30,261 nucleotides of DNA from PALSA-607 sp036510735 (GTDB lineage: Bacteria > Actinomycetota > Actinomycetes > Acidothermales > Acidothermaceae): the NCBI GenBank assembly GCA_036510735.1, contig DATCDK010000071.1, forward strand, positions 1-30,261, written 5' to 3'. A program made the translations under genes and the position numbers. Within the stretch, counting starts at the first letter, position 1, and each line of letters opens with the position of its first letter. The notes below the pieces were generated by a model. The model was given only the letters and a program-made list of their open reading frames with translations, searched no databases and was not told the origin of the DNA. Positions 22,801 to 30,261 of this stretch are shown here, piece after piece.

Positions 22801-23487
22801 CTACTGCGGCGTGGGTGACGCGGCCAAAATGTCCGGCTGAGCGGGGTACTGCTGCTGGGCGGCGTACTGCTGCGCGGCGTACTGCTGCTGAGCGGCGTAC
22901 TGCTGCGCGGCGTACTGCTGCGCCGCGTACTGCTGCGCCGCGTACTGCTGCTGAGCGGCCTGGTGGTAGGAGGCAGCCTGGTGGACGGCAGCCCGATGAG
23001 CCTGCACGAGGGCGTACTGCTGAGCGACCCACACCGGTGAGGCGTTGCGCAGGGTCACTCGTCCGTCGACGCTCAATTTGCCCCGCAGCCACCTCCGGGT
23101 GCTCTGCGCGAAATACAAACCGACGGCCAGGCTGAGCGCCGCGAGTAACCACCACAGGGGTTGGCCCGACTTAATGCCGAGCGCGCACAACGCGATGGTC
23201 CCGACGGCGCCGAATCCCCAGGCGAGTCGAATCCGTCGCCGTCGATCCGCGACTACCTCCGCCGACACGGGAAAGACGATGGTGAACCTCTTCGGGACCG
23301 CAACAGCGACGACCAGGACGATGAGGATTCCCACACCGATGAAGATGAGCGGGAGCAAGAAGTAGACCCACCGCGGGGTGTATTGGACCGTCAGCTTCTG
23401 GGTCGCCACCGGAGGTCCGCCAGTCTTGACGCAGACGCGTGGCATCAGCTGCGGCACGAGTTCGGCCGTGTACACGTCGACTTCCAT
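22801..23487 (-). CDS. Unknown membrane protein with a Gln/Tyr/Ala repeat tail
   Basis: 228 residues that I do not recognise. Residues 1-38 contain PRVCVKTGGPP, resembling the start of a degenerate zinc-ribbon (CVxxG) seen in small actinobacterial membrane proteins. Three hydrophobic segments follow: about 40-64 (WVYFLLPLIFIGVGILIVLV), 88-105 and 109-127 (LWWLLAALSLAVGLYFAQ). The basic stretch DRRRRIR lies between the first and second. Residues 155-175 are Ala/Gln/His-rich and residues 176-216 are seven QQYAA or QQQYAA units, probably disordered and cytosolic or extracytosolic; topology is unclear. The gene occupies the slot where related genomes usually have a pepP/pepQ peptidase between aroQ and efp. 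Confidence 0.8.
   Translation of the reverse strand: MEVDVYTAELVPQLMPRVCVKTGGPPVATQKLTVQYTPRWVYFLLPLIFIGVGILIVLVVAVAVPKRFTIVFPVSAEVVADRRRRIRLAWGFGAVGTIALCALGIKSGQPLWWLLAALSLAVGLYFAQSTRRWLRGKLSVDGRVTLRNASPVWVAQQYALVQAHRAAVHQAASYHQAAQQQYAAQQYAAQQYAAQQYAAQQQYAAQQYAAQQQYPAQPDILAASPTPQ
22846..22960 (-). repeat. 15/18-bp coding tandem repeat (QQYAA units)
   Basis: Seven tandem units of 15 bp (QQYAA) or 18 bp (QQQYAA), differing mainly by synonymous GCC/GCG changes. All unit lengths are multiples of three, so slippage changes tail length without a frameshift. Confidence 0.9.
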
Positions 23488-23567
23488 GCGTTTTCCCCCG
23501 GGGACAGGCGGAAGCGCCGATCGGGCGCCTGCCTAGTTCGTCGGCTCCACGGGGTGAGACCTGAGAA

Positions 23568-24002
23568 CTACCCGAGCCCGATAAGGGCTTGGAGGGCCAA
23601 CCGATAGGAGTCCAGCCCGAAGCCGGCGATCGTGCCGGTCGCGACGGCTGCCACGACCGAGGTGTGCCGGAACTCCTCGCGAGCGGCCGGATTGGTGATG
23701 TGTACTTCGATCAACGGCGCTGTGCGCATCGCGACCGCATCACGCAGCGCATACGAGTAGTGGGTGAATGCAGCCGGATTCAAGACCACGGCGACCTTGG
23801 CATCTGCGGCCTCGTGCAACCAGCCGATCAGCGTCGCCTCGTCGTCGGTCTGCCGTACCTCGACGTCGAGGCCGAGACCCTGCCCGGCCTGCGAACACGT
23901 CGAGACCAGATCGTCGTAGGTGTAAGAGCCGTAGATTTCCGGCTCGCGAGTGCCGAGGCGCGACAGGTTGGGTCCGTTCAGGACCAGCACCTTGCGAGTC
24001 AC
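23568..24002 (-). CDS. aroQ: 3-Dehydroquinate dehydratase, type II
   Basis: 144 residues, the type II family length. It converts dehydroquinate to dehydroshikimate through a dodecameric enzyme. NGPNLSRLGTREPEIYG carries the catalytic Tyr24 on the mobile loop; His101 is in EVHITNPAAREEFRHTSV with Arg112, and Asn75 is in VLNPAAFTHYS. The segment RQTDDEATLIGWLHEA differs slightly from the common RQSNxEGxL form. GTG at 24002 has AGGAG five bases upstream. Last gene of the aro operon, 30 bp after aroB. Confidence 0.97.
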   Translation of the reverse strand: MTRKVLVLNGPNLSRLGTREPEIYGSYTYDDLVSTCSQAGQGLGLDVEVRQTDDEATLIGWLHEAADAKVAVVLNPAAFTHYSYALRDAVAMRTAPLIEVHITNPAAREEFRHTSVVAAVATGTIAGFGLDSYRLALQALIGLG

Positions 24003-24032
24003 TGCAGCTCCTAACTCAGTGGGGTCCCTGGA

Positions 24033-25124
24033 TCACTGCGCTACCTCCAGGTAGGCGGCCTCGAGCAGTTCGGGATCAGGATCGGAAAGGATTCTCGCGC
24101 GGCCAAGGCCTTCGAGCACGACAAAACGCAACGTTCCACCGCGCGTCTTCTTATCGACGCTCATCGCCGCCCGCAACTGCGGCCATGCATCCGCGGCATA
24201 CGACGTCGGCAGCCCGACCGATTCGAGCACCGCCCGATGTCGCGCCGCGCAGTCCGTGTCGAGAATCCCGGCATGTCTGCTTAACGCTGCGGCATACACG
24301 AGGCCCACAGAGACCGCGTCGCCGTGTCGCCACCCGAAGTTCTCGCGCTTCTCGATCGCGTGCGCGAGGGTATGACCGTAGTTGAGAATCTCCCGCCCAA
24401 GACCACCAGGACCGACGGCCGCCGCCTCGTGCAAATCGGCACCGACGACTGCGGCCTTCACTGCGATAGCCCGGACGACGAGGGCAGCGGTGTGTGGTCC
24501 GGCTGGCGAGGTCGCCCCAAGTGGATCCGACTCGATCAGATCGAGGATCACCGGGTCGGCGATGAAGCCGACTTTGACCACCTCGGCAAGTCCTGACACA
24601 TAGTCAGCTCGAGGCAGCGATTCGAGCAGGGACAGGTCACAGACCACGGCGGCCGGCGGATGGAAAGAGCCGACCAGATTCTTGCCAGCGGAAACATTGA
24701 TGCCTGTCTTACCGCCGATCGCGGCATCGACCATCGCGAGCAACGTAGTCGGCACTTGGATCACCCGCACACCACGAAGCCAGGTCGCCGCAATGAATCC
24801 GGCAACGTCGGTCACCGCTCCCCCGCCGATGCCGACGACCAGATCGGTTCGGGTAAATCCCCGTGCAGCAAGGGAATCCCACGCCGCAATGACGACAGCT
24901 GCCGCCTTCGCGCCTTCTCCGTCGGGGACCTCGATACGCAGCACATCGACGCGTCCCGACAATGCCGTCTCGAGATCGTCAACAACGGTTGCGACCGCGA
25001 CTTGATGCACGACGGCAATGCGTCGTACGTCAGCCGGCACCAGCGCGGCCAACTCCGCAAGCGCACCAGCACCCACGACAACCTCATACGGGTCGTCGCC
25101 CGCAACGATGAGGCGATCGGTCAT
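24033..25124 (-). CDS. aroB: 3-Dehydroquinate synthase
   Basis: 363 residues. It cyclises DAHP to 3-dehydroquinate using NAD and a divalent metal. The NAD-binding VVGIGGGAVTDVAGFIAATW, the substrate loop PTTLLAMVDAAIGGKTGIN, the metal-site helix GLAEVVKVGFI and the HTLAHAIE motif with RHGDAVSVGL are all present; MSVDKKTRGGTLRFVVL is the typical end. ATG at 25124 overlaps the aroK stop by four bases, so the two are translationally coupled. Confidence 0.98.
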   Translation of the reverse strand: MTDRLIVAGDDPYEVVVGAGALAELAALVPADVRRIAVVHQVAVATVVDDLETALSGRVDVLRIEVPDGEGAKAAAVVIAAWDSLAARGFTRTDLVVGIGGGAVTDVAGFIAATWLRGVRVIQVPTTLLAMVDAAIGGKTGINVSAGKNLVGSFHPPAAVVCDLSLLESLPRADYVSGLAEVVKVGFIADPVILDLIESDPLGATSPAGPHTAALVVRAIAVKAAVVGADLHEAAAVGPGGLGREILNYGHTLAHAIEKRENFGWRHGDAVSVGLVYAAALSRHAGILDTDCAARHRAVLESVGLPTSYAADAWPQLRAAMSVDKKTRGGTLRFVVLEGLGRARILSDPDPELLEAAYLEVAQ

Positions 25125-25621
25125 CGGATGACCTGGGCGATTTCGGCGGTGACCGCGGTCGCGGCCTTGCCGGTGCTGACAACAGTCGCCGTCGCGACCT
25201 CCGCGTACAGCGGACGCCTGGCTTCCATCAGTGCGTGGAGTTGCGCTCGCGGATTGCCAAGCAGCAACGGCCGATCGCGGTTGAACCCCACCCGCTTCGT
25301 CGCATCGGCCAGGTCGACGTCGATGTGAACAACCCGGTGCCCGTGGAGGAGTTCGCGAGTGTGCGGGTCGAGGATCGCGCCCCCACCGAGAACGAGTACG
25401 CCTACGTGCTCTGCCAGCGCTTGTTCGACAGCGACGCTTTCGAGCTTCCGGAAATGCTCTTCTCCGTGTTCGAAGAAGATGTCCGCAACCTTCAGACCCG
25501 CGACCTTCTCGACGTCGAGATCGGTGTCGCGAAAGGTCGTACCGAACCGGCTCGCGAGCAGTCGGCCAACCGTGCTCTTGCCTGCTCCGGGCGGACCCAC
25601 GAGGACCACGAGAGGCGCCAT
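25121..25621 (-). CDS. aroK: Shikimate kinase
   Basis: 166 residues. It phosphorylates shikimate at the 3-hydroxyl. The P-loop is GPPGAGKST (9-17), the shikimate-binding Asp34 is in FRDTDLDVEK, FRKLESVAVEQ gives the second substrate Arg, GGGAI the glycine-rich substrate loop, and RDRPLL the lid. Only three bases separate it from the aroC stop, and it overlaps aroB by four. Confidence 0.97.
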   Translation of the reverse strand: MAPLVVLVGPPGAGKSTVGRLLASRFGTTFRDTDLDVEKVAGLKVADIFFEHGEEHFRKLESVAVEQALAEHVGVLVLGGGAILDPHTRELLHGHRVVHIDVDLADATKRVGFNRDRPLLLGNPRAQLHALMEARRPLYAEVATATVVSTGKAATAVTAEIAQVIR

Positions 25622-25624
25622 CAG

Positions 25625-26803
25625 TCAGTGCACGACCAAGGTGTCGAGGTAACCACGCACATTGCGGCGCACCTCACTAAGTGAGTCACCACCGAATTTC
25701 TCCAGCACGCAATCGGCGAGCACTAGTGCCACCATCGCCTCGGCGACGACACCAGCAGCAGGAACCGCACACACGTCGCTGCGCTGATTGATCGCCTTCG
25801 CCGCTTCACCTGTGGCGACGTCGATCGTGTCCAAGGCTCGCGGAACCGTCGAGATGGGCTTCATCGCGGCACGCACCCGCAAGACCTCGCCCGTCGACAT
25901 CCCGCCTTCGGTGCCACCGGCGCGATTCGTCCGGCGGCGCACGCCGTCCGGACCGTTCTCGATTTCATCGTGGGCGAGTGATCCGCGCCGGCGCGCAGAC
26001 TCGAATCCGTCGCCGACCTCGACGCCCTTGATCGCTTGGATGCCCATCAACGCGCCGGCCAGCCGCGAGTCGAGCCGACGGTCCCAATGGACGTGACTAC
26101 CAAGACCTGGCGGTAGCCCGTAAGTAACGACCTCAACAACACCGCCAAGGGTGTCGCCGTCACTACGAGCGCTGTCGATCTCGGCGACCATCGCCGCACT
26201 GGTCACTGGATCGAAGCAGCGCACCAAGTCTTCGTCGATGCGGTTGCGATCGCTGGCTGCTGGCACGAGTCCGGCCGGGGCGCTCACCTGCCCGATGGAG
26301 ACAACGTGGCTCAGCACCTCGACGTCCAACGCCTGTCGCAAGAAACTGGTGGCGATCTCGCCGAGCGCCACCCGGGCCGCGGTCTCGCGGGCACTCGCCC
26401 TTTCCAAAATCGGCCGAACGTCGTCGAGCGCGTACTTCTGCATCCCTACCAGATCAGCGTGACCAGGGCGCGGACGCGTCAGCGGGGCGTTGCGAGCAAG
26501 GTCAGCCAACTCGTCTTCGTCGACGGGATCGGGGCTCATGACCTTCTCCCACTTCGGCCATTCGCTGTTGCCGACCCGAATCGCGATCGGACCGCCCATC
26601 GAGACGCCGTGCCTGATACCGCCGAGGAAGTCGATCTCGTCGCGTTCAAAGGACATCCGAGCGCCTCGACCGTAACCAGCCCGGCGGCGGGCAAGTGCGT
26701 CAGCGACCTCGTGCGTCGAGGTGTGAACGCCAGCGGGCAGCCCCTCGAGAATCGCGACGAGTGCGGGACCATGCGACTCGCCGGCGGTCAGCCACCGCAG
26801 CAT
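25625..26803 (-). CDS. aroC: Chorismate synthase
   Basis: 392 residues. It forms chorismate from EPSP using reduced FMN. Family signatures include the N-terminus MLRWLTAGESHGPALVAILE, the conserved GESHG, RPGHADLVGMQKY, SARETAARVALG and the C-terminal KPISTVPRALDTIDVATGE with QRSDVCAVPAAGVV. The frame is open 24 bases upstream to a GTG, but ATG at 26803 is the conserved start, with GGAG nine bases upstream. It leads the aro operon and is separated from the pilus genes by a strong hairpin. No DAHP synthase, aroE or aroA lies in the window. Confidence 0.97.
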   Translation of the reverse strand: MLRWLTAGESHGPALVAILEGLPAGVHTSTHEVADALARRRAGYGRGARMSFERDEIDFLGGIRHGVSMGGPIAIRVGNSEWPKWEKVMSPDPVDEDELADLARNAPLTRPRPGHADLVGMQKYALDDVRPILERASARETAARVALGEIATSFLRQALDVEVLSHVVSIGQVSAPAGLVPAASDRNRIDEDLVRCFDPVTSAAMVAEIDSARSDGDTLGGVVEVVTYGLPPGLGSHVHWDRRLDSRLAGALMGIQAIKGVEVGDGFESARRRGSLAHDEIENGPDGVRRRTNRAGGTEGGMSTGEVLRVRAAMKPISTVPRALDTIDVATGEAAKAINQRSDVCAVPAAGVVAEAMVALVLADCVLEKFGGDSLSEVRRNVRGYLDTLVVH

Positions 26804-26880
26804 GGAGTGAGTCTCCCATGAACGCACGCGGGCCTGCTCCGACGCAGAGACTGCGCGCGCGTGGCGCGCAAATGCATCGA

Positions 26881-26905
26881 CCCCGTCCGGTCGATCCGGA
26901 CGGGG
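26881..26905 (-). terminator. Strong hairpin after the pilus operon
   Basis: A perfect 10-bp stem (ccccgtccgg / ccggacgggg) with the 5-base loop tcgat lies 23 bases beyond the PilP-like gene stop and 77 bases before the aroC start. It is followed leftward by only a weak T-run. It probably ends the pil transcript; any aro promoter would have to lie in 26804-26880, where I see no convincing hexamers. Confidence 0.6.
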
Positions 26906-26928
26906 CCAATGTCGCTTGATCTGAGGGG

Positions 26929-27639
26929 CTAGCCGAGCTGTGCTGACTGACCCTTCGCGAGCTGCAGGAACTGGTCGCCGTACTCGAAGTCCGCGCCGTA
27001 GACCGGCGTGGCGCCCGACGTGTCGGCCAGGATCGAGACCAGCTTGAAGTACGTCCCGAAGACCTGACCGGGCGTGACGCCGTTGTACGGAGTGGTCGTC
27101 GCGCCGTTCGTCACGGTGACATCGATCGTGTTCGTTGCGTCCGCCCTGACGAGGGTGAGCGTGATCGCGTTACCCGCCGTCGGCAGTGATGTCGGCGTTG
27201 GCGTTGCGGTGACAGTCACGGTGGGCGACGGGTTAGCCGTGACGGTCACGGTCGGCGTCGGTGCGAGCGTCAACGTCGGAATGACGATGAGCGGGGACGC
27301 CGACGGTGTAACGCTTGGCGCGACGCTCGCCTTGGTCGACGCCTTGGCAGTGGGGCTCGCCGGCGGAGTCGGGGGGACCAACGCAGGCTGGAACGGGTTA
27401 CGTCCCACCGCTCCGGTGAAAGCAGCCGGAGCCGCTTGTACAGCGGTCGGACTCGCCGACGCCACGGGGGCGGTAGGGGTGTGGGGTGGCGTTGCGCCGG
27501 AGTTGGCCGACTTGGATCCGCCGGAGAACAGCAGCAGGTAGGCGATCACGCCGAGGACAGCCACGCCAACCACCGCGACCAGCGCGAGGCGCTGGTTGCG
27601 CTGTGCCGACCCGGCCAGCGCGGGTGAGGTCTCGCTCAT
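26929..27639 (-). CDS. PilP-like type IV pilus inner-membrane protein
   Basis: 236 residues. A short cytoplasmic N-terminus is followed by one membrane helix (about 17-38, LALVAVVGVAVLGVIAYLLL), then a Ser/Thr/Pro/Ala-rich segment of roughly 110 residues with TVTVTA repeats. At 78-84 is GRNPFQP, the motif that precedes the folded domain in PilP and GspC. The C-terminal part (NAITLTLVRADATNTIDVTV to DFEYGDQFLQLAKGQSAQL) has the beta-rich pattern of that domain. AGGAGAT precedes ATG 27639. It follows pilO by 11 bp, the standard pilMNOP order. PilP normally docks to an outer-membrane secretin, so its role in an actinobacterium is unclear. Family assignment rests on context and one motif. Confidence 0.7.
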   Translation of the reverse strand: MSETSPALAGSAQRNQRLALVAVVGVAVLGVIAYLLLFSGGSKSANSGATPPHTPTAPVASASPTAVQAAPAAFTGAVGRNPFQPALVPPTPPASPTAKASTKASVAPSVTPSASPLIVIPTLTLAPTPTVTVTANPSPTVTVTATPTPTSLPTAGNAITLTLVRADATNTIDVTVTNGATTTPYNGVTPGQVFGTYFKLVSILADTSGATPVYGADFEYGDQFLQLAKGQSAQLG

Positions 27640-27650
27640 ATCCGGATCTC

Positions 27651-28412
27651 CTAGTTACTCGGGCTAGCGGACGGCACCGCGGGTGCAGCTGAAGCAACGG
27701 CTGCGCCCGGCACAGATGCACCTGAGGCTTGTGCCGGTGCGGAGGGTATGACGAGAGCGGTGCTCGAGTTCATGAAGATCGACACGTTGATCTGCGCCTG
27801 AAGCGTCTTGTACGCGTCGGCAAGCGGCGCAGGCGTCTTCGGTGCCTTGAGTGGCGAGCCCGGCGCGAGTGCAATGGAACTGATGACGGTAGTCCGCGCA
27901 AGCTGCTGGAGGGCAGCTGTGAACTGCTGGATCTGGAAGTAGCCGCCTTGCACGTTGAGAGATATCTGAATGACCTGCAGGCTCACGACCGGCGCTGCTG
28001 GAGCGGTCGCAACCGGAGCTGCCGACGCAGTCGCCGCTGGGGCTGCCGGTACGGCAGCGGCCGCCACGGCGACTGCTGCGGGAGCCGAGGGTCCGATAGA
28101 GATCAGCTCGACGCCCATCTTGCTCGCGATGGTGGTCAGCGCGCGGACGTAGTCGGGCAGGTCCGGGTCGCTCGGAATCTTCTTAGTAGCCGACTCGACG
28201 ACATCCTGCTCGCTCTGCAACGCCGGGATCTGCGCATTGAGCCTTTTCAGGTTGACGCTCAAGACGCTGTTGGCTTGTTCCTGACCGGCGGACTGCGTGC
28301 CGAGCTCAGCGACCTTGTGCTTTTGCGGCGAGATCGCGAGGAACCAACCCGCGGCCACGATAAGCAGCAGCGTGACTACGGTGCCGGCCACCCACTGTTG
28401 GATTCGAGACAT
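27651..28412 (-). CDS. pilO: Type IV pilus assembly protein PilO
   Basis: 253 residues. The layout matches PilO: a short N-terminus, one membrane helix (7-27, WVAGTVVTLLLIVAAGWFLAI), a coiled segment (about 35-78), and a ferredoxin-like domain with the PilO pattern DLPDYVRALTTIASKMGVELISIGPS and VQGGYFQIQQFTAALQQL. Two low-complexity regions stand out: an Ala/Pro run inside the domain at 108-142 and a tail at 226-253. ATG at 28412 is one base after the pilN stop; the frame is open further upstream across pilN, but conserved sequence starts here. With PilN it forms the inner-membrane alignment complex. Confidence 0.88.
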   Translation of the reverse strand: MSRIQQWVAGTVVTLLLIVAAGWFLAISPQKHKVAELGTQSAGQEQANSVLSVNLKRLNAQIPALQSEQDVVESATKKIPSDPDLPDYVRALTTIASKMGVELISIGPSAPAAVAVAAAAVPAAPAATASAAPVATAPAAPVVSLQVIQISLNVQGGYFQIQQFTAALQQLARTTVISSIALAPGSPLKAPKTPAPLADAYKTLQAQINVSIFMNSSTALVIPSAPAQASGASVPGAAVASAAPAVPSASPSN

Positions 28413-28413
28413 G

Positions 28414-29100
28414 TCAGCACTTTCCCGGCTGGGCGCTGCACAGCGCCGCGGATGTGAGATTGACCGTCGAGCCGAAGTTGACCCAGGTCTTGGGAGCAGT
28501 CCCCGAGGTAGATCCGGTCCCAGGAACAATCGACTCGGTCGACGACGTGAAGTACGGGTCGGCAAAGCCGCCTTCCTTGGCCGCGCTGTCGAGCCACGTC
28601 GCGACGTCGTTGTGCGCAAGACCCACACCCGAGAACGTGACCGTACCCACGGCGTCCGGTGGCGTGGCCCCGGCGACGATGCTGCCAGGTGTCACCGAGT
28701 CCGTGAGTGTGATGGCGGTGAACCACACATTCTTCGGCGTCAGCAGTTGGAGATCGGACAGGTACGTCGAGATCGGGATCGCCGACCCCGTCGCCTGCGT
28801 CAACATGCCCTGCGCCGCCTGCGCCTGAGTCGCTGCTGCTGTGACATAGCTGAGTCCGTTGACCTTGGCCTGCAACTGGGTCCCTGTTGTCTGGGCTGTC
28901 TGCAACCTGGCCTTCGCGTCCGTTACGGCGGAGCCGCCGTTGACGTAGACGAGCCCAACGCCCACGACTGCAGCGAGTACGACCAACCCAAGCGCCGCCT
29001 GGGCGCGTTGGAGCTGGCGCTTCTCGTAAATCTCCGGAGGAAGCAGGTTCACCCGGGGCAGGTCGAAGACTCTGGTAGAGGTCGTGCTGGTGGTGCTCAC
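28414..29100 (-). CDS. pilN: Type IV pilus assembly protein PilN
   Basis: 228 residues. The N-terminal peptide has VNLLPPEIYEKRQLQRAQ, the motif by which PilN binds the PilM groove. One membrane helix follows (about 33-52, ALGLVVLAAVVGVGLVYV), then a coiled segment (AKARLQTAQTTGTQLQAKVN) and a ferredoxin-like domain (STYLSDLQLLTPKNVWFTAI and later SGVGLAHNDVATWLDSA). ATG at 29100 overlaps the pilM stop by four bases. It partners PilM and PilO in the pilus alignment platform that carries the ATPases and pilin. Confidence 0.9.
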   Translation of the reverse strand: MSTTSTTSTRVFDLPRVNLLPPEIYEKRQLQRAQAALGLVVLAAVVGVGLVYVNGGSAVTDAKARLQTAQTTGTQLQAKVNGLSYVTAAATQAQAAQGMLTQATGSAIPISTYLSDLQLLTPKNVWFTAITLTDSVTPGSIVAGATPPDAVGTVTFSGVGLAHNDVATWLDSAAKEGGFADPYFTSSTESIVPGTGSTSGTAPKTWVNFGSTVNLTSAALCSAQPGKC

Positions 29101-30161
29101 GAGGCGACTCCCATTGCCAGCCCGACGGGCACCGCCGCAAGGCGCTCGATGTGACCGAGCTGTTCGGTCGACAACTTGGTGTTTCCGATGTGCACGGAGG
29201 CCAACGGATTTGCGACTTCGACCGGCAACCGAGTGACCGTCGCGAGTCGGGAGATGAGATTGCCAAGGCGCGATCCGCCACCCGACACGACGATGCGACG
29301 AATCGGCACGGCCGATGGCGACGCGAGGTAGTAGTCGAGCGACCCGCGGATCTCCTCGACGAACGAGGCAGCAGTGGCGTCGATGACCCGGCCAGCCGGG
29401 TTCTCGTCGCGCTCTGCAGCGGTTGCCGGAATGCCGAGTTGCTGCTTGAGTGCTTCGGCCTGCTCGAGGGGCACGCCCATGCGCTCGGCGACTGCCTCAG
29501 TGATGTCGGCACCGCCCATGAGCAGCACTCGGACGAACTTCGGCTGGCCACCCTGGTGCACCGCGATGTTCGTGACGCGAGCACCGATGTCGATGAGGGC
29601 CTCGGCCTGCGTGTCGATCCCCAGCGCATCAGCGTGCGTTGATGACCGAATGAGTGCGAACGACGTGAGGTCGACCATCACCGGAGTCAGGCCGGCGTGC
29701 TGCACCGCGTCGAGGCAGGAGCCGACCATCTCGCGGCCAGCTGCGACCAAGAGAACGCGAAGCATCCGGTTGCCCGCGTCGTTGGTGAACTCCTCGAGCG
29801 GGTGGAAGTCCATGATGGCCTGGTCGACCGGGATCGGGATGAAGTCCTGGACCTGGAACGCGAGTGCGTTGCGCAGTTCCTTTGGCTCCATCCACGGGAG
29901 ATCAACCTGGCGCACGACGACCTTCTGGTTCGCGACGCCGAGCACGACACGCTTCGTCGAGAACTTGGTCTGCGACCAGAGGACCTTGAGTGCCGCGGTC
30001 ACTGCCTCGCGGTCGAGGACCTCGCCGTCGATGACAGCACCGACCGGCAGCGCGACTTGTCCGAAGCGCTCGAGGGTGTATCCACCGCGGCCTGCCGAAA
30101 GCTCGGCGGCGCGTACCGCAGACGTCCCGATATCGAGACCCACGGCCCTTCTTCCAGCCAC
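29097..30161 (-). CDS. pilM: Type IV pilus assembly protein PilM (actin-like ATPase)
   Basis: 354 residues, usual length for PilM. The actin-like fold is clear: phosphate 1 motif GLDIGTSAVRAAEL, then VVLGVANQKVVVRQVDLPW, ELRNALAFQVQDFIPIPVDQ, the phosphate 2 region ALIDIGARVTNIAVHQGG and the adenosine motif IVVSGGGSRLGNL. PilM sits on the cytoplasmic face and grips the N-terminal peptide of PilN. GTG at 30161 has GGGGAAGG four bases upstream. Other pilus genes (pilB, pilT, pilC, pilin, prepilin peptidase) are probably just beyond the right edge. Confidence 0.93.
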   Translation of the reverse strand: MAGRRAVGLDIGTSAVRAAELSAGRGGYTLERFGQVALPVGAVIDGEVLDREAVTAALKVLWSQTKFSTKRVVLGVANQKVVVRQVDLPWMEPKELRNALAFQVQDFIPIPVDQAIMDFHPLEEFTNDAGNRMLRVLLVAAGREMVGSCLDAVQHAGLTPVMVDLTSFALIRSSTHADALGIDTQAEALIDIGARVTNIAVHQGGQPKFVRVLLMGGADITEAVAERMGVPLEQAEALKQQLGIPATAAERDENPAGRVIDATAASFVEEIRGSLDYYLASPSAVPIRRIVVSGGGSRLGNLISRLATVTRLPVEVANPLASVHIGNTKLSTEQLGHIERLAAVPVGLAMGVAS

Positions 30162-30175
30162 GATGCCTTCCCCTC

Positions 30176-30196
30176 AAAACGGCGGTCGTCGACCGC
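30176..30196 (-). terminator. Hairpin with short T-run upstream of pilM
   Basis: Leftward, GCGGTC-GAC-GACCGC (30196-30182) is followed by CG and TTTT (30179-30176), like a small intrinsic terminator, 14 bases before the pilM start. It may end an upstream pilus gene. The remaining 65 bases to the window edge show no recognisable coding or RNA feature. Confidence 0.3.
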
Positions 30197-30261
30197 AGTT
30201 GGACCCGGTATCTTCGGTCCCTTGTCAGAAGACGGCATCGGAACGATCACGCCTTGCCTTG

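Noticed and set aside
22846..22960. CRISPR-like array from the repeated gtactgctg motif
   Set aside because: Repeats are contiguous 15/18-bp coding units with no spacers and stay in frame as QQYAA.
29999..30250. Open frames on the minus strand over the pilM start
   Set aside because: They lie in alternative frames of pilM with no family match; nothing supports a gene in the last 100 bases.

Overview
The window is GC-rich chromosomal DNA with GTG/TTG starts, dense 4-base stop/start overlaps and several actinobacterial marker genes (a BldD regulator, mIHF, a helicase-dead PriA, an EF-P with a PGKGP loop, a PyrR leader of the translational-repression type). It is almost certainly from an actinobacterium. 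Class 1B dihydroorotate dehydrogenase, type 1 OMP decarboxylase and a type IV pilus cluster argue against Mycobacterium or Streptomyces themselves and fit a Frankia/Jatrophihabitans/Kineococcus-like lineage; that placement is only a guess.

Layout. Nearly all genes read leftward (minus strand). Taken in the direction of transcription from the right: (1) pilM-pilN-pilO plus a PilP-like gene (30161 to 26929), a type IV pilus assembly platform, closed by a strong hairpin at 26881-26905; (2) the shikimate operon aroC-aroK-aroB-aroQ (26803 to 23568); (3) a membrane protein of unknown function with a QQYAA-repeat tail, then efp and nusB (23487 to 21672); (4) an island of a plus-strand Phd/VapC toxin-antitoxin pair and a divergent, minus-strand GlcD-like FAD oxidase (21653 to 19602); (5) bldD on the plus strand (19050-19541), divergent from (6) the complete de novo UMP operon pyrR-pyrB-pyrC-carA-carB-pyrK-pyrD-pyrF (18744 to 8688); (7) mihF-gmk-rpoZ-coaBC-metK-priA-def-fmt-rsmB (8566 to beyond the left edge), a housekeeping run for nucleoid structure, GMP synthesis, RNA polymerase, CoA and SAM synthesis, replication restart, N-formylmethionine metabolism and rRNA methylation.

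How the genes work together. CarA/CarB, PyrB, PyrC, PyrD/PyrK and PyrF cover every step from glutamine and bicarbonate to UMP except orotate phosphoribosyltransferase (pyrE), which is not in the window. PyrR is the operon's likely UMP sensor: a textbook PyrR-binding stem-loop lies directly against the pyrR Shine-Dalgarno. The pyrR-bldD intergenic region also carries a perfect match to the BldD operator consensus and a second near match, positioned over predicted promoters for both divergent genes. The aro genes supply chorismate (aroA, aroE and the DAHP synthase are elsewhere).

No wholly unknown multi-gene system is evident. The most interesting points are the BldD boxes shared by bldD and the pyr operon, a 23-bp triplicated stop/start relay between pyrD and pyrF, the dehydrogenase/toxin-antitoxin island that breaks an otherwise conserved gene order, the repeat-tailed membrane protein, and a PilP-like protein in what should be a single-membrane bacterium.
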